Shown piece by piece: positions 44,268 through 58,200 of a stretch of DNA of 64,000 nucleotides. The position numbers were made by a program, and so were the translations under genes. Every line of letters starts with the position of its first letter. The stretch's first letter is position 1. Below the pieces are notes generated by a model, which saw only the letters and a program-made list of their open reading frames with translations, ran no database searches and was not told the origin of the DNA. Origin of the DNA: Dillenia suffruticosa (Eukaryota; Streptophyta; Magnoliopsida; Dilleniales; Dilleniaceae); the NCBI GenBank assembly GCA_033439265.1, contig JAVTVX010000015.1, positions 22,621,947 through 22,685,946 on the forward strand. Direction: 5' to 3'.

Positions 44268-46784
44268 AAATCCAAAACTGGACTACCATTTCATGAGGTT
44301 TTACATATCAAACTAACATTACTAACAAGCAGACATAGGCTGGTGTCGAGTACCCAGAGAGCTAATTTTGAATTTTAGTAACTATAGTTTTTTGATAATC
44401 ATATCGAAAACAAGTCCTTTGTGCTGGTTGTCTTCATTTTTTTGAGCGTTTCCAAGGTTAACACAAATAAGTAAATAAAGTATCCAAACACATTTACGTT
44501 AATCACAATAATTTTACATGATCTTGTTATTATCATAACATTACTTCTTATGCAATGCTGAATTTTGCAATTATAAAATTTCACATGGTTCTCCAATTAC
44601 CAATCTCCAATTTTCGTTTCTTCAGATTTTCTTCTGATTGCTAATTTAAATTCCAATTGCTCTTATTGACTGGACATTGAGTAATAGAATTGCATATTGC
44701 AAATAAAAAATTTATGCTTCTTTAGGCTACATCTTGATACATTGGTAAGTTTAATTTAACCTAATGTTACCTAAATTACACCAAATAGTGGTATTGATGA
44801 AGTTCATGTTATATTTTGATAGTTTTTGTGGGAAAATGATGACATTTATGCTTTCCTTTTTTTAATAATATCTTGATAATGTTGCTACTACTACTATTAG
44901 TACTATTGATGTTCTTATAACTTTAGTGTTAGGTACATCAATATTGGATCTTAGTCATATTGTAGTTTTTGGAAGTATATTTTAACATCATTGGAGTTAA
45001 AGATCATGCGAGTTAGTTGAGGCTTTTCTTAAACATGTAGTGGCAAATATGGTACAATCTAGTAATGGGGTGAAATGGACATTCTGCTATTAAAAGGGGT
45101 GATGATGTTGCTGGATGATAAATGACATGTATAGCTAGTAAATTTGGTAACTTATTTCAAGAAACAAGTAGCACCATTAAGGACTATTACTTCTCAAGGA
45201 ATATCTACAAATAAAAGTGGATATGCAAAAAAGGAATATTATTGTAGCAATATCCTGCAACATATAATGCACATTCAGATGTCAATGGAGAAAATGAGCT
45301 TTCCTAAAGCCAGAATGGAGAATAGGCGGAAGTAAGTTCAACAAGTTAAAATGCAAGTAAAATAGATCACTGTGGGAACTCATTTTACGGCATACTTTAT
45401 TAGGTTTTCCTAGGATAGCTTGTCAACTTGTCTGTACTTGTGAGAACACATCTTCTGTAGTGTGATTGCAATAGGCTTATCCAACTAAGCATTTGTTAAC
45501 ATAGGGATTCAGGTGGCGTTGTATTTATGGATGTCAATTAAGTGTCATTTTATGAGGACGGATGCCATTAGCATTGTAGAGACCGACAACACCTTTCAAG
45601 ATACTTGTTTTTTATGGACTCGAGGGGCCATTTAAATAGCTCAAGTGATGCGTTGTGTAATGAAAGTTCACTTTTTGCTGTTCTTGCAAAGAGAGGCATG
45701 CTTTTAAGTATGAGGTTTGGTGTGATGCTGTGTTTGACAAGAAAGGAGGAATCTTGTGTTAAAAGCAAAGGTTAGATATTCAAGAAGAATTCTTGTTACT
45801 CAGGTCTTCTGCATCAAATTTCCCTCATTTTATAGAATTTCCCCCAAGGAAGTTTGCTCGTTTAATATATGTATGTGTGCATGAGAGTGAACCAGATTCG
45901 ATATACAAATAAGGGAAGAACTTCGAGGTAGGGGATGGATGAGTACGGTTTATCATAATGGAATCACATGATAAGCTTCAACAGCTTCTACTTATTTAGA
46001 GGATGTTTTGATCCAATGCTGGCAGAATTTCATTTATAGGATATTGAAAAGTTTTTCTTGTCTGTGTAATGTGCTGGAGATTATAGCTGATGGCAAAATC
46101 AGTCTCCTTGTGCTCCATATTATCAACAAGTTCGCTGAAGTTACCCATATTGTAACATGATTAGCCTTTTCTATTTTCCATTGTGATAAAAAATCCTAAG
46201 CATGTAGGAAAAGGAAGTAGAGATTATGCTGTCAGAGAGGAGACTGGACAATGGGTGTGGAAGACATTTCTTTAGCAATAGGCTTGTTGGATACATTGCA
46301 TTAGTATAAGTAGAAAGGTATAGATAATGATTTTAGGGGACTCTTGCTATTCATCCACCTGTAGTACCAGGATGTATTTATTTGCAGTTAAAAACATGAC
46401 TGGTTTAGCTGATTAGGGTTTCAATGAAAATCCACATAAATGAATGAGAAAGGGGATGAAAATTTTCCAATAGGTAGAGTTCAAGGACTTTGAGATTGGC
46501 TCTCATTTCAAAAGAAAATTTGTGGAATCACTCTTAATTATGCAATGATGGTGCACCAGGAAGCATCTTAAAGTACAGGTATGTGCATTTGGAGTTTGGT
46601 TTCTACATAAATGTTGCTGGAAGTGATGATTTAGCAGCCCAGAGAGAGTTGGTTAAGCCATTAGAGTGTCCACAAGAGGGAGGAACAAGCTATTCAAGGA
46701 GTAAGAGCATGGGGGAGGGTATATGCCATTTCTAGACAATATTTATAGAAGTGTCTGATAAACACATGGCAGCACTCATCTTTC
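44268..46784. other. Spacer; no gene recognised
   Basis: Short frames (for example 45144-45335 plus, 45568-45768 minus) have protein-like stretches but no recognisable domain, and I see no splice context that would make them exons. If upstream exons of the copy-2 DUF1295 gene lie here I could not find them. Confidence 0.4.
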
Positions 46785-46960
46785 TCTCAGCTGGGGCTCA
46801 CCCGATGCACGAATTGCTTCCTGCTTAGTGCAGGGGTAGGGTAAGGGTGAGCATATATGTACGCAGCCTTTCCCTTACATTTTTGCAAAGAGTCTGTTTT
46901 CATGACTCAAACCCATAATCTCGAATATTAATTGATCATTGCTCTTCTAAATTTTGTTGC
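46785..46960 (-). mobile_element. Au-type SINE
   Basis: The minus strand reads GGGTTTGAGTCATGAAAACAG, then TTTGCAAAAATGTAAGG, GGCTGCGTACA, a CCCTTACC stretch and CGTGCATCGGGTGAGCCCCAGC. That is the order and wording of the plant Au SINE: tRNA-derived box B, then the Au body. The box A end (right side) is too diverged to place, so the right boundary is approximate. Confidence 0.75.
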
Positions 46961-47260
46961 GTCATACACCTTTAAACAATATTGATTCTCTCTTAGTGAT
47001 TGTAGATATTTTATTTTGCAAGTTCCACTTGTTCAATTTACCCATGTATGCTCTGGATAGAAGTTAAGCAATTATTTTGGCCTTATATCCCCATCCATGA
47101 TCCTTTGGAGGAAAAAGAAAAGAGAGGAACAAAAGAAGAGACCAAAGTTGAGGTCCCTAACTAAATAATTTTTTTCTATCTTGGGGTTTACCTTTTTTTC
47201 CCCCATGATATTTCAGTATCTTCGACATGAATGAGAGGCCTTCATTAGTGTTCTTAACAG

Positions 47261-50200
47261 ATTTTGCTTTGGTGGGGAATATTCGTGGCTTCAACACCTG
47301 TATTGGAAGGAGCAAAGTGGCTTGTAATCCTTGGTCCAATCTTCCTCGCCTTGTTGCTTCTTTTGTTAGTGGCATACTGTCACACCCCGAATCGGGGTCG
47401 TGAACAGCTGCCCGTGACCCTGAATGTCGATTGTACTTTTACAGAAAATCGGGCAGAACCTCCCCATAAATCGGAAGTTTCCCTTATACAAATAAACCTG
47501 TATAATTTAAAATCAACCTATAAATAAAATAAAATAGTCATTCCTGCCTCACAACAACCTACCAACCACAGTAGACATCCAGAACAATGCCAGGTTATAT
47601 AACTTTCCAACAATCCTAGTCACAGACCTCTACTGTCATGCCCAACTAAAATGTGAGTAGCCGCTACACCGAGCGGACCTAAAGTTTATACAAATGTACA
47701 ACAAATTTCCCAAGTAGAACATTTAAACGCTTACAAATGCCTCAATGCAAGTAAAATGAACTAAAGTAAGAGTTATAAACACAACTGCCCATAAGTTATA
47801 TAGTCATCCCATAATATATATGGTCAACTACGGACCTCAATATCAAGATCGCGCAGGGTCAAAACAAAGTACGAAATTCATCTTTCAAATTTAAACTTAA
47901 ATCTCACCGTCATGAATCACTCAAATCCACCAAAATCTCTAAGATCTAAAGCGTCACTCCAGTACAACAATAATCCTGTCTGAGGAGGCAAAATGGAGGG
48001 GTGAATATCATGGAAAGATACCCAGTGAGTGAGGGGGATAATATCAAGCATAAATAGTGTGGCTGAACCATTGAAGTGTCAAATAATATCATTTGAAACA
48101 AAAATTTACATTTCACAGCAAAACATGATATGTTCAGCAATTTGAAATCATTTAATCAATCACACGATACAAGCATATATGTATCCATTTAAAAATCAAA
48201 TAATAGTAGAGCAAGTCAAAGATAATCTTGGCAAGGGTCAACCATGACCAAAGACAGGCGTATCGGGTGTTTTATTATGTATAGAGTTTAAAATCGCTCT
48301 CTACCCCAACGTTAGCCATAAGTTTGTTGGGGCTAACTCATCATCGTGTATAGGACCCTGCCCGGTGCTAGATGGTGGTGTCACACTCGTCCTTCCCCAT
48401 CGTGGGTTCAACCGGCCACGCCTATAGTCATTAGAATCAATAACGTTTGCGGATACCTCTTGCAAAGGTATATCCGGGCATCCCTGCCTCTACAAACGCC
48501 CTTCGTAGCTACGGAATCATCAATATCATCATCATAGTATCACAAAGGCACAACGTCCCACAAGAAAGAATCATATCATGCATAACTAGTAGGCATTCAA
48601 CCCACATAGCTTATCTAAGCATTTGAAATCTGCGTATCAATACATTTCATCAAATCATTCCAAAATCGCATACCAATGCAACCGTAAAAGGAATTTATCC
48701 ATTTTCAAGTAATGGTACAAATTTTGTTTCATGTCAAACCATGGATACATAGTCATCGTAAATATAATTTAAGACACTCCAATAACCACAAAACAAATTT
48801 TAATATCATACGTCAAATTAATGCATATCAAAAACATGTTTTATCAAAAACATGGTAGAAAACACGTTTCACTATTTCATGCAAGATATTAGAGTTCCAC
48901 TTACCTTTTTAGGGAGGGTGGTCACTCTCTATTTTTTTTCATTTCAATCCAATTGACTCCTAGAGTCTCCAAAAGACAAACCTAATCAATTATCATAATT
49001 TAATATCAAATAACGGTCTAATATGGGATTTTTAATTTTTTTCCTTTCAAATTTAATACAACTGTAATTGACACAATCCCCTTTTTAGATTCCCGTTTCA
49101 TCACTTTCGAATCATTTGGCTCACCAATGATCAATTTTTTCAATATTTCTCATTTTCTCTAATTTTCCTCGAATTTAATATTATATAGTTTTCGATTCTA
49201 AATTTTACATAATTTTGACAAATTTAATTCAAATATTGAAATAATTGCATTTCTCTTACCTAGGGTTTCTCGGATCTCAGACCTAACTTTCGTTCGCCCG
49301 TCGAACTGGTCTAAAGTCTGTAATATTTCTAAATTTGAAACGAGATTAGCAACTAATTAAATTTCTAAACGCCAAACCCTAGAATTATATCCAATTATAG
49401 TCGTTACCTGCAGTAAAGAAGATGCAGGTGAGATCTCGAAGGGAACAGCTAGTCATGGGCTCGCGGGCCAGCGGGCTGGTGGGCTCGTGGGCTCGCAGCC
49501 CGGTTTGCTGGCCGCAGTGGGTTTCGCGGGCGATAGTGGGCTTGTGGGTCAGCAGTGAGCTTTCTGGGTCAGCAGTGGGCTTCGCGGCCTGGCAGGCGCT
49601 CACAAGCTGGAGTGCTCGTGGGCTAGAGTGCTCACGGGCTAGGGCTCGCTAGAGGTCTACATTCGCGCGCTATAAGTCACGTGCGCTCGCACTGTGGGCT
49701 GTGCTCGCGCAGAGGGTCATGCTGGGGTGCGCTCATGCTCGCTCTCGCGTAGGGATCGTGCTGCTTATGGGAGATCGCACGCTGGGCTCGCGCAGTAGGT
49801 TGCGCGCTGTGCAGAGAAGGAAGGCGCTACTCATGAGAGATCGCGCGGGAAGGATCGTGCTGCGGCGGAGGAGTTGCGCTCGCGGGAAGGCGTTTCAGCG
49901 GTAGCGATCGTGGGAGGAAGGTGAGGCAGTGGGCGGCGGTGATGATGGAAAGGGAGCGGTTGCAGGAGAGAAAGAGACGGAGTGAGAGAAAGAGGAAGAG
50001 AGAGAGAGAGAGAAGAAGAGATTAGGGCTTTTTTAACCGTAATCCAATTTGGGTTTTTTTTTGTTTCTTTTTCCTTTTCTGTTCTTTTATCATTATTATT
50101 ATTATTATTATTTATATATATATATATATGCATTTTATCATAATTTTCACGGATACGACAATAATTTAAATACACCAAAAATTTAATTTAAATACCCCAA

Positions 50201-50665
50201 AATAAAAAATCAATATAAATAATTAAAATTTTTCATATAAAAATACGGTATCACAGAGTCAACGTTACACATACCGCTGCTTGAGGTACAATTAACTTTT
50301 AAGTTTTTTTGTGTTTATTTCTTTCTTTCTGATATTTGTTTATGATGTGCAACTGGAATATGATTGGAGGCAAGAGTCAGCTGATAAGAAGTTTTGGAAA
50401 TATAGCTGGATATAGAGTGTACAAAAGAACAACTAGGTGGGCTTTTGTAATTTGTTTGTTAACTACGAGATCTTTTTTGTTTCACTTTTAATTGGAAGCT
50501 TTGGAAAGGAGACCCGAATTTAACTCTTACATGTCCTCCTCCAGCCCTTTCATTCCGCTACCTACTGCATTGTATCGGAATTCACCTTCTTGGTTTAAAG
50601 GAGCCTTCCTCTTTGAATTTCCTTTCTACAACAAGAATTTTCCTGGAGAAGGGGCAAACCGGTAA
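47261..50665 (+). pseudogene. DUF1295 family protein, last three exons, copy 2, split by the same solo LTR
   Basis: Exon A is 47261-47377 plus 50275-50285, exon B about 50375-50436 and exon C 50545-50665. Exon A encodes ILLWWGIFVASTPVLEG and AKWLVILGPIFLALLLLL. It has one T fewer than copy 1 in the run before GTTAGTGGC, which shifts the frame. The exon B acceptor is CAA where copy 1 has CAG, and its KKFG codons carry an extra T. Exon C still encodes PFIPLPTALYRNSPSW and ends in TAA, but the last residue before the stop is R where copy 1 has W. Copy 2 is thus further decayed than copy 1. The LTR interrupts the GIPLLE codons at the same base in both. Confidence 0.83.
47378..50269 (-). mobile_element. 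Solo Ty3 LTR in the DUF1295 exon, copy 2
   Basis: Same ends and same CATAC duplication (47373-47377, 50270-50274) as 3090-6047, so it is the same insertion event carried through the duplication. 2,892 bp. The GC-rich block is about 49430-49920; an ATT microsatellite and (TA)n lie at about 50090-50128. Confidence 0.9.
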
Positions 50666-52412
50666 CTTTACTCTCAGTCTTCGCAGATTCTAGTTTGCTT
50701 TCTTAATTGATACCTACTGCATTCACTACCCATTTGTTCACTGAGACTTATAAGCATGATGTGAATGCCTTGTTTAAAGCTTTCTTAACTCTGCCATGCT
50801 ATTTGTTTTACTTTTATTATAATATAGATCTCTAAGAGAGACCTAAGCTTTAGCATAAATCTACTTTTTCATTTGTGATAGATTCATTTTTCCATAACTA
50901 ATATGGGAAGGTGCAAATGTGAGGAGGAAAAAATTATTGCATGACTGGAAAAGAGTAATGGATCTAAGCTGGTCTTAGCATATAGAGGTGTGTATTATTT
51001 TTTGTGATGGCTTATTGTAATTTTCCTTTTTGTTATGCAATGTTGGATATGGTTTTGTGCAAACTTTGTCTCTCTCTCTCTCTCTATTTCCCCCATTTCT
51101 GGTAAGGTAGAATAAAATATTGGGAAGAGAGTAAAAACAAGAGAAAGGAGACAAGAAACATACAAAGAGGGATTATTGCAGACCACCAACATAGGTTAAA
51201 GGAAAACATCAATCTAATTCATTAATCAAAGCATCACAAAGAACACTAATGCCTCAATGTATAGACAAAGCTCTAAAAAATATGGAAATAATATGAAAAG
51301 AACAATTTCACAAAAGTTGGTAACAAGCTAAATCATAGAAATTGTGATGAAAACCTATATTAAATAATTTTTAGTATATTCTAATTCAGTTCTCCTCGGC
51401 TAAAAGGACTCCTCGAGCGAGGTGGCAAAAGCTGTTCATCAAGGAGGGTGAATGAGGTAACTTTGTAGGTGAACTGCACGTGAAAACAGACCCACAATAA
51501 AAAATTTGCAAATATCATGATAGCAGTTAAAATTGTCATCAAAGAGAACAAGGATTTGAATTCTCTTTGTTGGTAATTTAACAAATTAATGTAAGTTCCA
51601 TACCTACAAATGATATGTAGAAAAAGCAGAGGAGCAAAGGAAGAAACCTAAAATGACATGACAATTATTCACAATTCAAAAGAAAAACATCTTTTTCAAT
51701 AATTGTATCAAATCAATTTACCTCACATCGTTAAAAACTCATTCACAATTTTACTTTTTTCACATCCATTTCAACCTTTACAATATTCTCAATATTCTAG
51801 ACTAGATCTGTTACAAACTTTTCCTTTTCCTCTTGTGGACATGAAACAAGAATGTGATCAACCATAGGTTGTGTCTCTTCAATTAGTGAGAACTCTCATC
51901 AACTATATGGAGATTCATTAGATTCCAATTTTGTACCAACCTCTTGGGATTCTGGATATTGTTTAACTCTTAACGGATTTGTCTAAACTTACTTTTGAAT
52001 TCTTTAACTATCATGAATATTTGTTGTTTAACTTCATTAGTGCATTCCATTCGGCAAATTATTTAAAACGATGATTATATGGTTGAGATGTAAATTCCCT
52101 CTTTATTTTGGTACGGTATTCTACATAATTATGTGCATTTGAGTATTGGACACCATAGTCAAAGAATCTGCATAAAAGGAGTCGGTCTCGAAAGTGTATG
52201 TGGGGACTTGTCTTGAAAAAGAGGAATAACATGAAGGATGAAAACTACAAAGAGAACTATAACCGTTATTTATGTGAGAATTTGCAATTGCAAAAGTCGC
52301 TCAAGTAATAAAGTAGTGAAGTAACGATTGTCCTCCAAGGATTGCTAATTATTAATTTAGCTTACTATTTGTAATGCTTAGAATATGAATTTTATGACTA
52401 ATGTATCTAGTT
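50666..52412. other. Spacer downstream of the DUF1295 copy 2; no gene recognised
   Basis: Counterpart of 6443-8189, with a shorter CT microsatellite (about 51068-51087). Nothing recognised. Confidence 0.5.
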
Positions 52413-52648
52413 AACTAAAATCTACCAACTAAACTATAATGCATGAATTATTGAAAAATAAAGTCTACGAGATAAAGAAGGAAGACATTTAATAGAGACG
52501 TTTAGACCACATAAGAGGGACTTGCATATGATATTTATTAATCTAGAAAAACATATAATAGGGTTCTCAAAGACAAACTTTGGTAGATGTTGATGAAGAA
52601 CGAGATTCACATGAGATACAATAATCTATATAAAATCAATAATTACTT
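52413..52648 (+). mobile_element. LINE reverse-transcriptase relic, copy 2
   Basis: Counterpart of 8190-8425, with the same DLHMIFINLEK text and the same internal deletion. The relic therefore predates the duplication. Confidence 0.7.
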
Positions 52649-53864
52649 CTAAAATTTATATTAATAAATAAAAATAAAATAAGGAAATCTCTCTCCCCTC
52701 CATAATTTCACAAAAATGATTGAAAGGTATAAAAAGGGACAAAGTACTCCCTCTCTCTCTAGTTTCTTGAAAACAGTGTGAGTAAGAGAGGGGGTAAAGT
52801 CTGAGAAAGGACAAAAACAAGGATCAGATCAAATTAAAGGAGAACTGTCGGATCAAAAAAGAATTTCCAAAAGACAAGCTTAAGTAATTTCAAAAGCCCC
52901 ATTAAAAGATGTGGGCCCATAGCTACAGGAATTCAAAAAGCCTTCTCTCTTTTTCGGGTTTGAGAAGGGAATTTCAAAAGAGGTGGGCCATAGCTTAAGA
53001 AATTTCAAAAGCCTTCTCTCTCTCTCTAAAAGAAATTGAAGGAAAGCATTAGAGTAGATGATGGAGGTAGATTGCAAAGTTCAAGGAGGCTTCTTGTCTC
53101 TTTGACATGATGGCGATGGTATATCTTTTTTTTTTAATCTTCTTTTTCTTCCACCTATATTTATTTTCCATTCCTGTTATTTCTGCTCTCTCTCTCTCTC
53201 TCTCCCCCTCTCCCTCTCCCTTTCCCTCCTTGTCATACGAAGTTGTTTGTTCAAGAAAGATTGAAATGAGTAGTAGTCGAAGAAGTTGAGATCTCAAGGT
53301 CTTAGATGGGTTTATAATTCCATTAACGGAATTCATTCCTTGCATTTTTAGAAAGAGAGTTGAGTTTTTTTTCACCCGTGATTTTTGTTTTAAGTCACAC
53401 GTCACACAAGTTGCAGTTCACCCACAATTGATCTGCGTTTTTAAGATCAATGTAGAAACAGTATTATAATTGGACCGACCCATAACATGTCTAAGTGGTC
53501 AGTTGAACTGGTCCGACTGACGGGTCGGTCTGATTTTAATAAAACGAGTATAACTATTAAGTTTAATTTCTCTGTAATTAGAATAATTTTATATATTACC
53601 ATTCTTATATAATTGTATAATTATGCTCTTTCTCCATATTTAGGGATATTTTCCTTGATCTTTGATCTACCATTTTGATCTTTGATCTTTTGTCTTCTGT
53701 TCCAAATCTATATACCTTTTTGTCAAATCTACCCTTTTTGGCTTTGAATATGTTTATTTTGGTTTTAATTTCGTCAATTCTTGGTCAAAATTTTGAGAAT
53801 TTAGTGTTCGTGTTTTTTGTATAAATGAGACATTTTGCCTCTCTCTCTCTCTCTGTGATTTTTG

Positions 53865-54062
53865 GGCTTAAAAACAAACTCGGGCCTGGCCCGAAATGGG
53901 CCCAAGACCCTTTTAATTTTTTGGGCCGAGCTCGAATCTTGATTCTTTGAGCTTTCTTGAGCCAAGTTCGGGCTCGGGCCCATAAAATTTTAAACAAGCT
54001 GAACCTGAGCTTTGCAAAGCTTGACTCAGACACCTTGATTTCCAGCCCTAATCGGAACCCTC
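53865..54062. repeat. GGGCCC/GAGC-rich stretch, copy 2
   Basis: Counterpart of 9585-9790. Here the end reads 'ccagccctaatcgg', whose complement TTAGGGCTGG resembles some hAT ends. No terminal inverted repeat or target duplication is found. Confidence 0.3.
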
Positions 54063-54888
54063 CTTTATTTAACCTTTGGACTGGCCATGGCAGAGTTAAT
54101 AGAAACCATTCTAAAGCCCTAAATATTAAATAATTTCTAATGTAATCTGTGTCATTAGGTTTAACCTTTTCTTTGACAAAAGAAAGGGCCAATAGTGCAC
54201 TTTTAGTAACCTACATAAGCACATTACTAGGGGCATCATCTATGCTTGTCTAGGGAAGAAATGTGAATATATTGTGAAACAGTAACGAAAACAATGCTAG
54301 TGGCTGATATGAAAACATCACACGTGTTGGTTTCTTTTTTATTTTCCTTTTTTTCCCTTGGATTTTGTTGATAAAGGGGTATAGGGGCTTTTTGTTTTTT
54401 TCTTCTTATGTTTCATTTGGGGGGTGAGGTTGGAAGGAGAAAAGAGATCTAGGTTTCTATTGGTTTGTCAGTCCGGCTTCAAATCAACAGAAGTTACTTT
54501 TAGCTGGATCAGTGACGTGAGAGCATTTTTGTTGTCCATAAAGCTTTATGATAAACTACACAGCTTGCATTACATTATAGGTAAAGTCATATGTAGATTA
54601 TACTGCAGGCGTTTGAGTGGAAGATAATACCTTGTTAGATATTTAACGTGTGTGAAAAAAATGACTATCTTTCTGCAAAAAAATATGGGAATGAGTTCCT
54701 TTGAAGTTGATTCACGACAAAAAGCTCTATGGTCACTTGGGTCAGCTGAGTAATGAGCCAAACATAATTTAGCACTGTTCATATTTTTGCATTTATTTTT
54801 TCAGAAACGAATTCATTGTTCCATGCTAAATTTTTGCTATTCATGTCTCTTAAATCATTTACCATTTGTGCAAGGTATAGAACAAGCC

Positions 54889-55258
54889 AAAATGAGAGTT
54901 GTAAGTTATGGGTACTTGGTCGGGTCGCCCATGTGGGTTTGACCTAAACCCATTCCCTTGCATGTTTTTGAAATTTCAAAGGAGGGAAGGGAGGGAGTGG
55001 TTTTTTTAAGAGAAAAACCAACTCCAACTCCCATAACCATCCTTCTTGCACATTGAAGGTTGAGAGAGAATTCAAAGAAAAAAAAGGCAGAAGAAAGATT
55101 TACACCATATACATTGACTCTTGGATTGTGAACAAGTAGGAGATTGATCCATTGGTAACATTTTTCGAACCCGTACATCGAAAAGGTAAGTGATCCGATC
55201 CAAAATCTTGGGATATTAAATATTTATTTCGCTGTAATTGCATAAGAGAATGCTTTCA
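54889..55258 (+). repeat. 5' LTR of copia A' (start approximate)
   Basis: Ends GCTTTCA before the primer site. It includes about 65 bases at its start not seen in copy 1. Confidence 0.6.
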
Positions 55259-58200
55259 TTGGTATTAAAGCATGATATAGGGTGTTTTCTATTTTTTTTA
55301 TGTATATTCGAGTTCCATTTTTTTTAAAAGTTGAAAATGGTAACTTTGATTATAGACCATGAAATGCTTTGAAATTTGAAAGGTAGAGTACCCATGATGT
55401 TAGGAATTGATCTGCAAAATTTCATGCATGGTCGTCATGTATTTTTGGAGAAAAATGAAACCCTAGCCGAAAAATGAAAATGCTTATATCTATTTGCATG
55501 ATAGGTTTTATGATTTAAAACTTGTATGGTTAGATTCCCCATTAAAAATCCTTTCCAACCATATAAAGAACATACAAAATAGTTTAGAAATGAGGGAGAA
55601 ATCAAAATTTGAAAAACTGTTTGAGGTGCAGAAATCTAGAATTAGGGAAGACGATGAACAGAGCAAAAAAATATAATCCCACTCTCGGGTCGTGGGCTGT
55701 GAAGCCCAAACGTTATGATCCAGACCTCAGATTGGAAAACTAATGGCACCATTAGATTCAGAGACTCTAAAAATGAAGAGTAGGCAAAATCCGAGGGCTG
55801 GATTCAGCCGGGAAGGCAGCGCGTGGGCTTTACGCGCCACCTGGGTGCGTGGGTGGGTCACTCACGTGCCGCCGCCACCAGGTGGCGTGTGAGGGTGCGT
55901 GACGCGCCCACTCAGACCCCGAGAGATAGACTTTCAGTTGGGATGATCAATATAGTTACTTGCATGTATATAGAAGATAAGAAAGAAAAGAAAAAAGAAA
56001 TTTGATTGTATAAATATATTTTTTTTCTTCTTCTTTTCTTTGTGCATAGTTATCTACTGTGATGAAAACAATGCCATGAACATATGATTTAATGTTTTTT
56101 CTCTTTATATATATATCAAGAATGTGCATATTTTGTATATTTATGGAAGCTTGTGAAGAGATATGTTCTAAATTCACATGATTTTAGTGGGAGTTTTTAG
56201 GTTGGTAGAATTTAAGTAATTCTCACCTAAGACTTAAAGAATTTTGCTAATTTGAAATCAAATTTATGATAATCAAACATTTAGATAATGGAAGATGATC
56301 GGGAACTTAGTGATTTTTCAAGTTTACACCTTATGTTTGTTTATGATAAATTTATTAGATTTCATGTACAAAATTATATGAATGAATGCGCATGAATACT
56401 TACAATAATCTCTCTTTGAAAACCCAGACCATGGCATCGAAATCAATAATAGCAGATTTGAATAAAGGTGATAAGTTTAATGGCGACAATTATGACATTC
56501 GGTACCATAAGATATGGTATGTGCTGGAAGAGCAAGATACCTTAGAGGGTATCAACCATATCATGCAAGACCCTAGAATTGGAAACATTGCTAAACAGAG
56601 AAGAGATCAAGAAGCTTATCAGGCATGGAAGAAAAAAAATTCTACTGCACGTGGCATCCTGGTTAGTTCTATAGTTGATGATCTCATACATGAATGTGAA
56701 CAATTCCCTACTGCTCATGAAATATAGGTATACCTCAGAGAGAAGTATGGAGGTACCAGTGTGATCCGTCTGAGGCAGTTGACTATTAAGTTTGACACGT
56801 ACAAAAAGAAGTCTGATCACAATATTAAACTACACCTGAGAACTATGTCAAACATGATAAGGGAATTGAAGTCAGCAGGGCATGTTTTATCTGATGAGCT
56901 ATAGGTTCAAGCTTTAATCCGATCCCTTCAAGACCAGTGGGAGCACTTGAAGGTCAATCTGACTCACAATGATAACATTAAGACTTTCGCTGATGTTGTT
57001 CGCCACATAGAACTCAAAGATAAGCGGCTTGATGCTGCAAAATCGATTTCTAATGCCTTTATAGTTGAGTCAAGTTCCCAAAAAGTTTCAGGTTTTAAAC
57101 GGAAGGGGAGCAAGAACAAGGGCAAGAAAGGGAAGGAAATTCCGGAAGGGTTTAAGAAAAACAATTCCAACCGCAACAACAAGCGCAAGTGGTTTTGGAA
57201 AAAGAAGGATAAAAGTAAACTGAAGTGCTACAATTGCAAAGCTCTTGGTCATTTCGCTCGAGAATGTCCCTAGCCAAAAAAGGTAGCACCCTGTAACGCT
57301 TCTCTAAGTGTTATATATGTCTCTAGCACTATTTTACTTTCTGAATCTTATCTTGTGTGGATTATAGATTCAAGACCAACAGACCATGTGACGAGAGATC
57401 GAGAAGCGTTCGTGGACTTTCGTTGAGTTCCTCCTGGTGCAAGATGGATATAAGTAGGAAACAATACAAGACTAGAAGTCAAAGGGATTGGCACTTGCAA
57501 ACTGGAGTTACGAAGTAGCCAAACCCTAATTTTACATTATGTTCTCTTTGCACCAGAAATTCGACGAATTTTAGTCTCTGTTATTGTTCTTCTTAGACTA
57601 GACTATGATTTGAACTTTACTCGTAATAGGGTTTGTATTTATAATGGTGGTGTGTTTTATGGTACTAGACATTTGTTAAATGGATTTCTTACTTTGGATT
57701 GTAACAGACAAATGTTTAACTATCATGCCGATCGTTATATTTCGTTAAATGTTTGTTCTTCTAGTAATGCTAATATAGATGACAAACTATGGCATGCTAG
57801 ACTTGGTCACATAGGGTAGGACAGGATGAATCGACTTCTAAAAACAGGACTATTGGGTTCGCTTACTAAGGTGGATTTACTGAATTGTGAATATTGTCTT
57901 ATCGGGAAGATGACTCGAAAACCATTTAGAAAAGCCGTGAGAGCTAACTTCCATTACAATTGATTCACTCTGACATTTGTGGTCGAATGAATGTGAAGGC
58001 TAAGTATGGAGTGTCATATTTCATTACTTTTATTGATGATTTCACGCATTTTGGTCATGTTTATTTGATTACTCACAAGTCTGAAGTATTTGAGTGCTTT
58101 TGACGTTATATGAATGAAGTGGAGAATCAAATGGATAGAACGATTAAAGCCTTAAGGACAGATCGAGGGCGTGAATATCTATCGGATCAATTCAATGATT

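Noticed and set aside
45144-45768. Protein-like short frames (63 and 66 codons)
   Set aside because: No family recognised, opposite strands, and no evidence of splicing.
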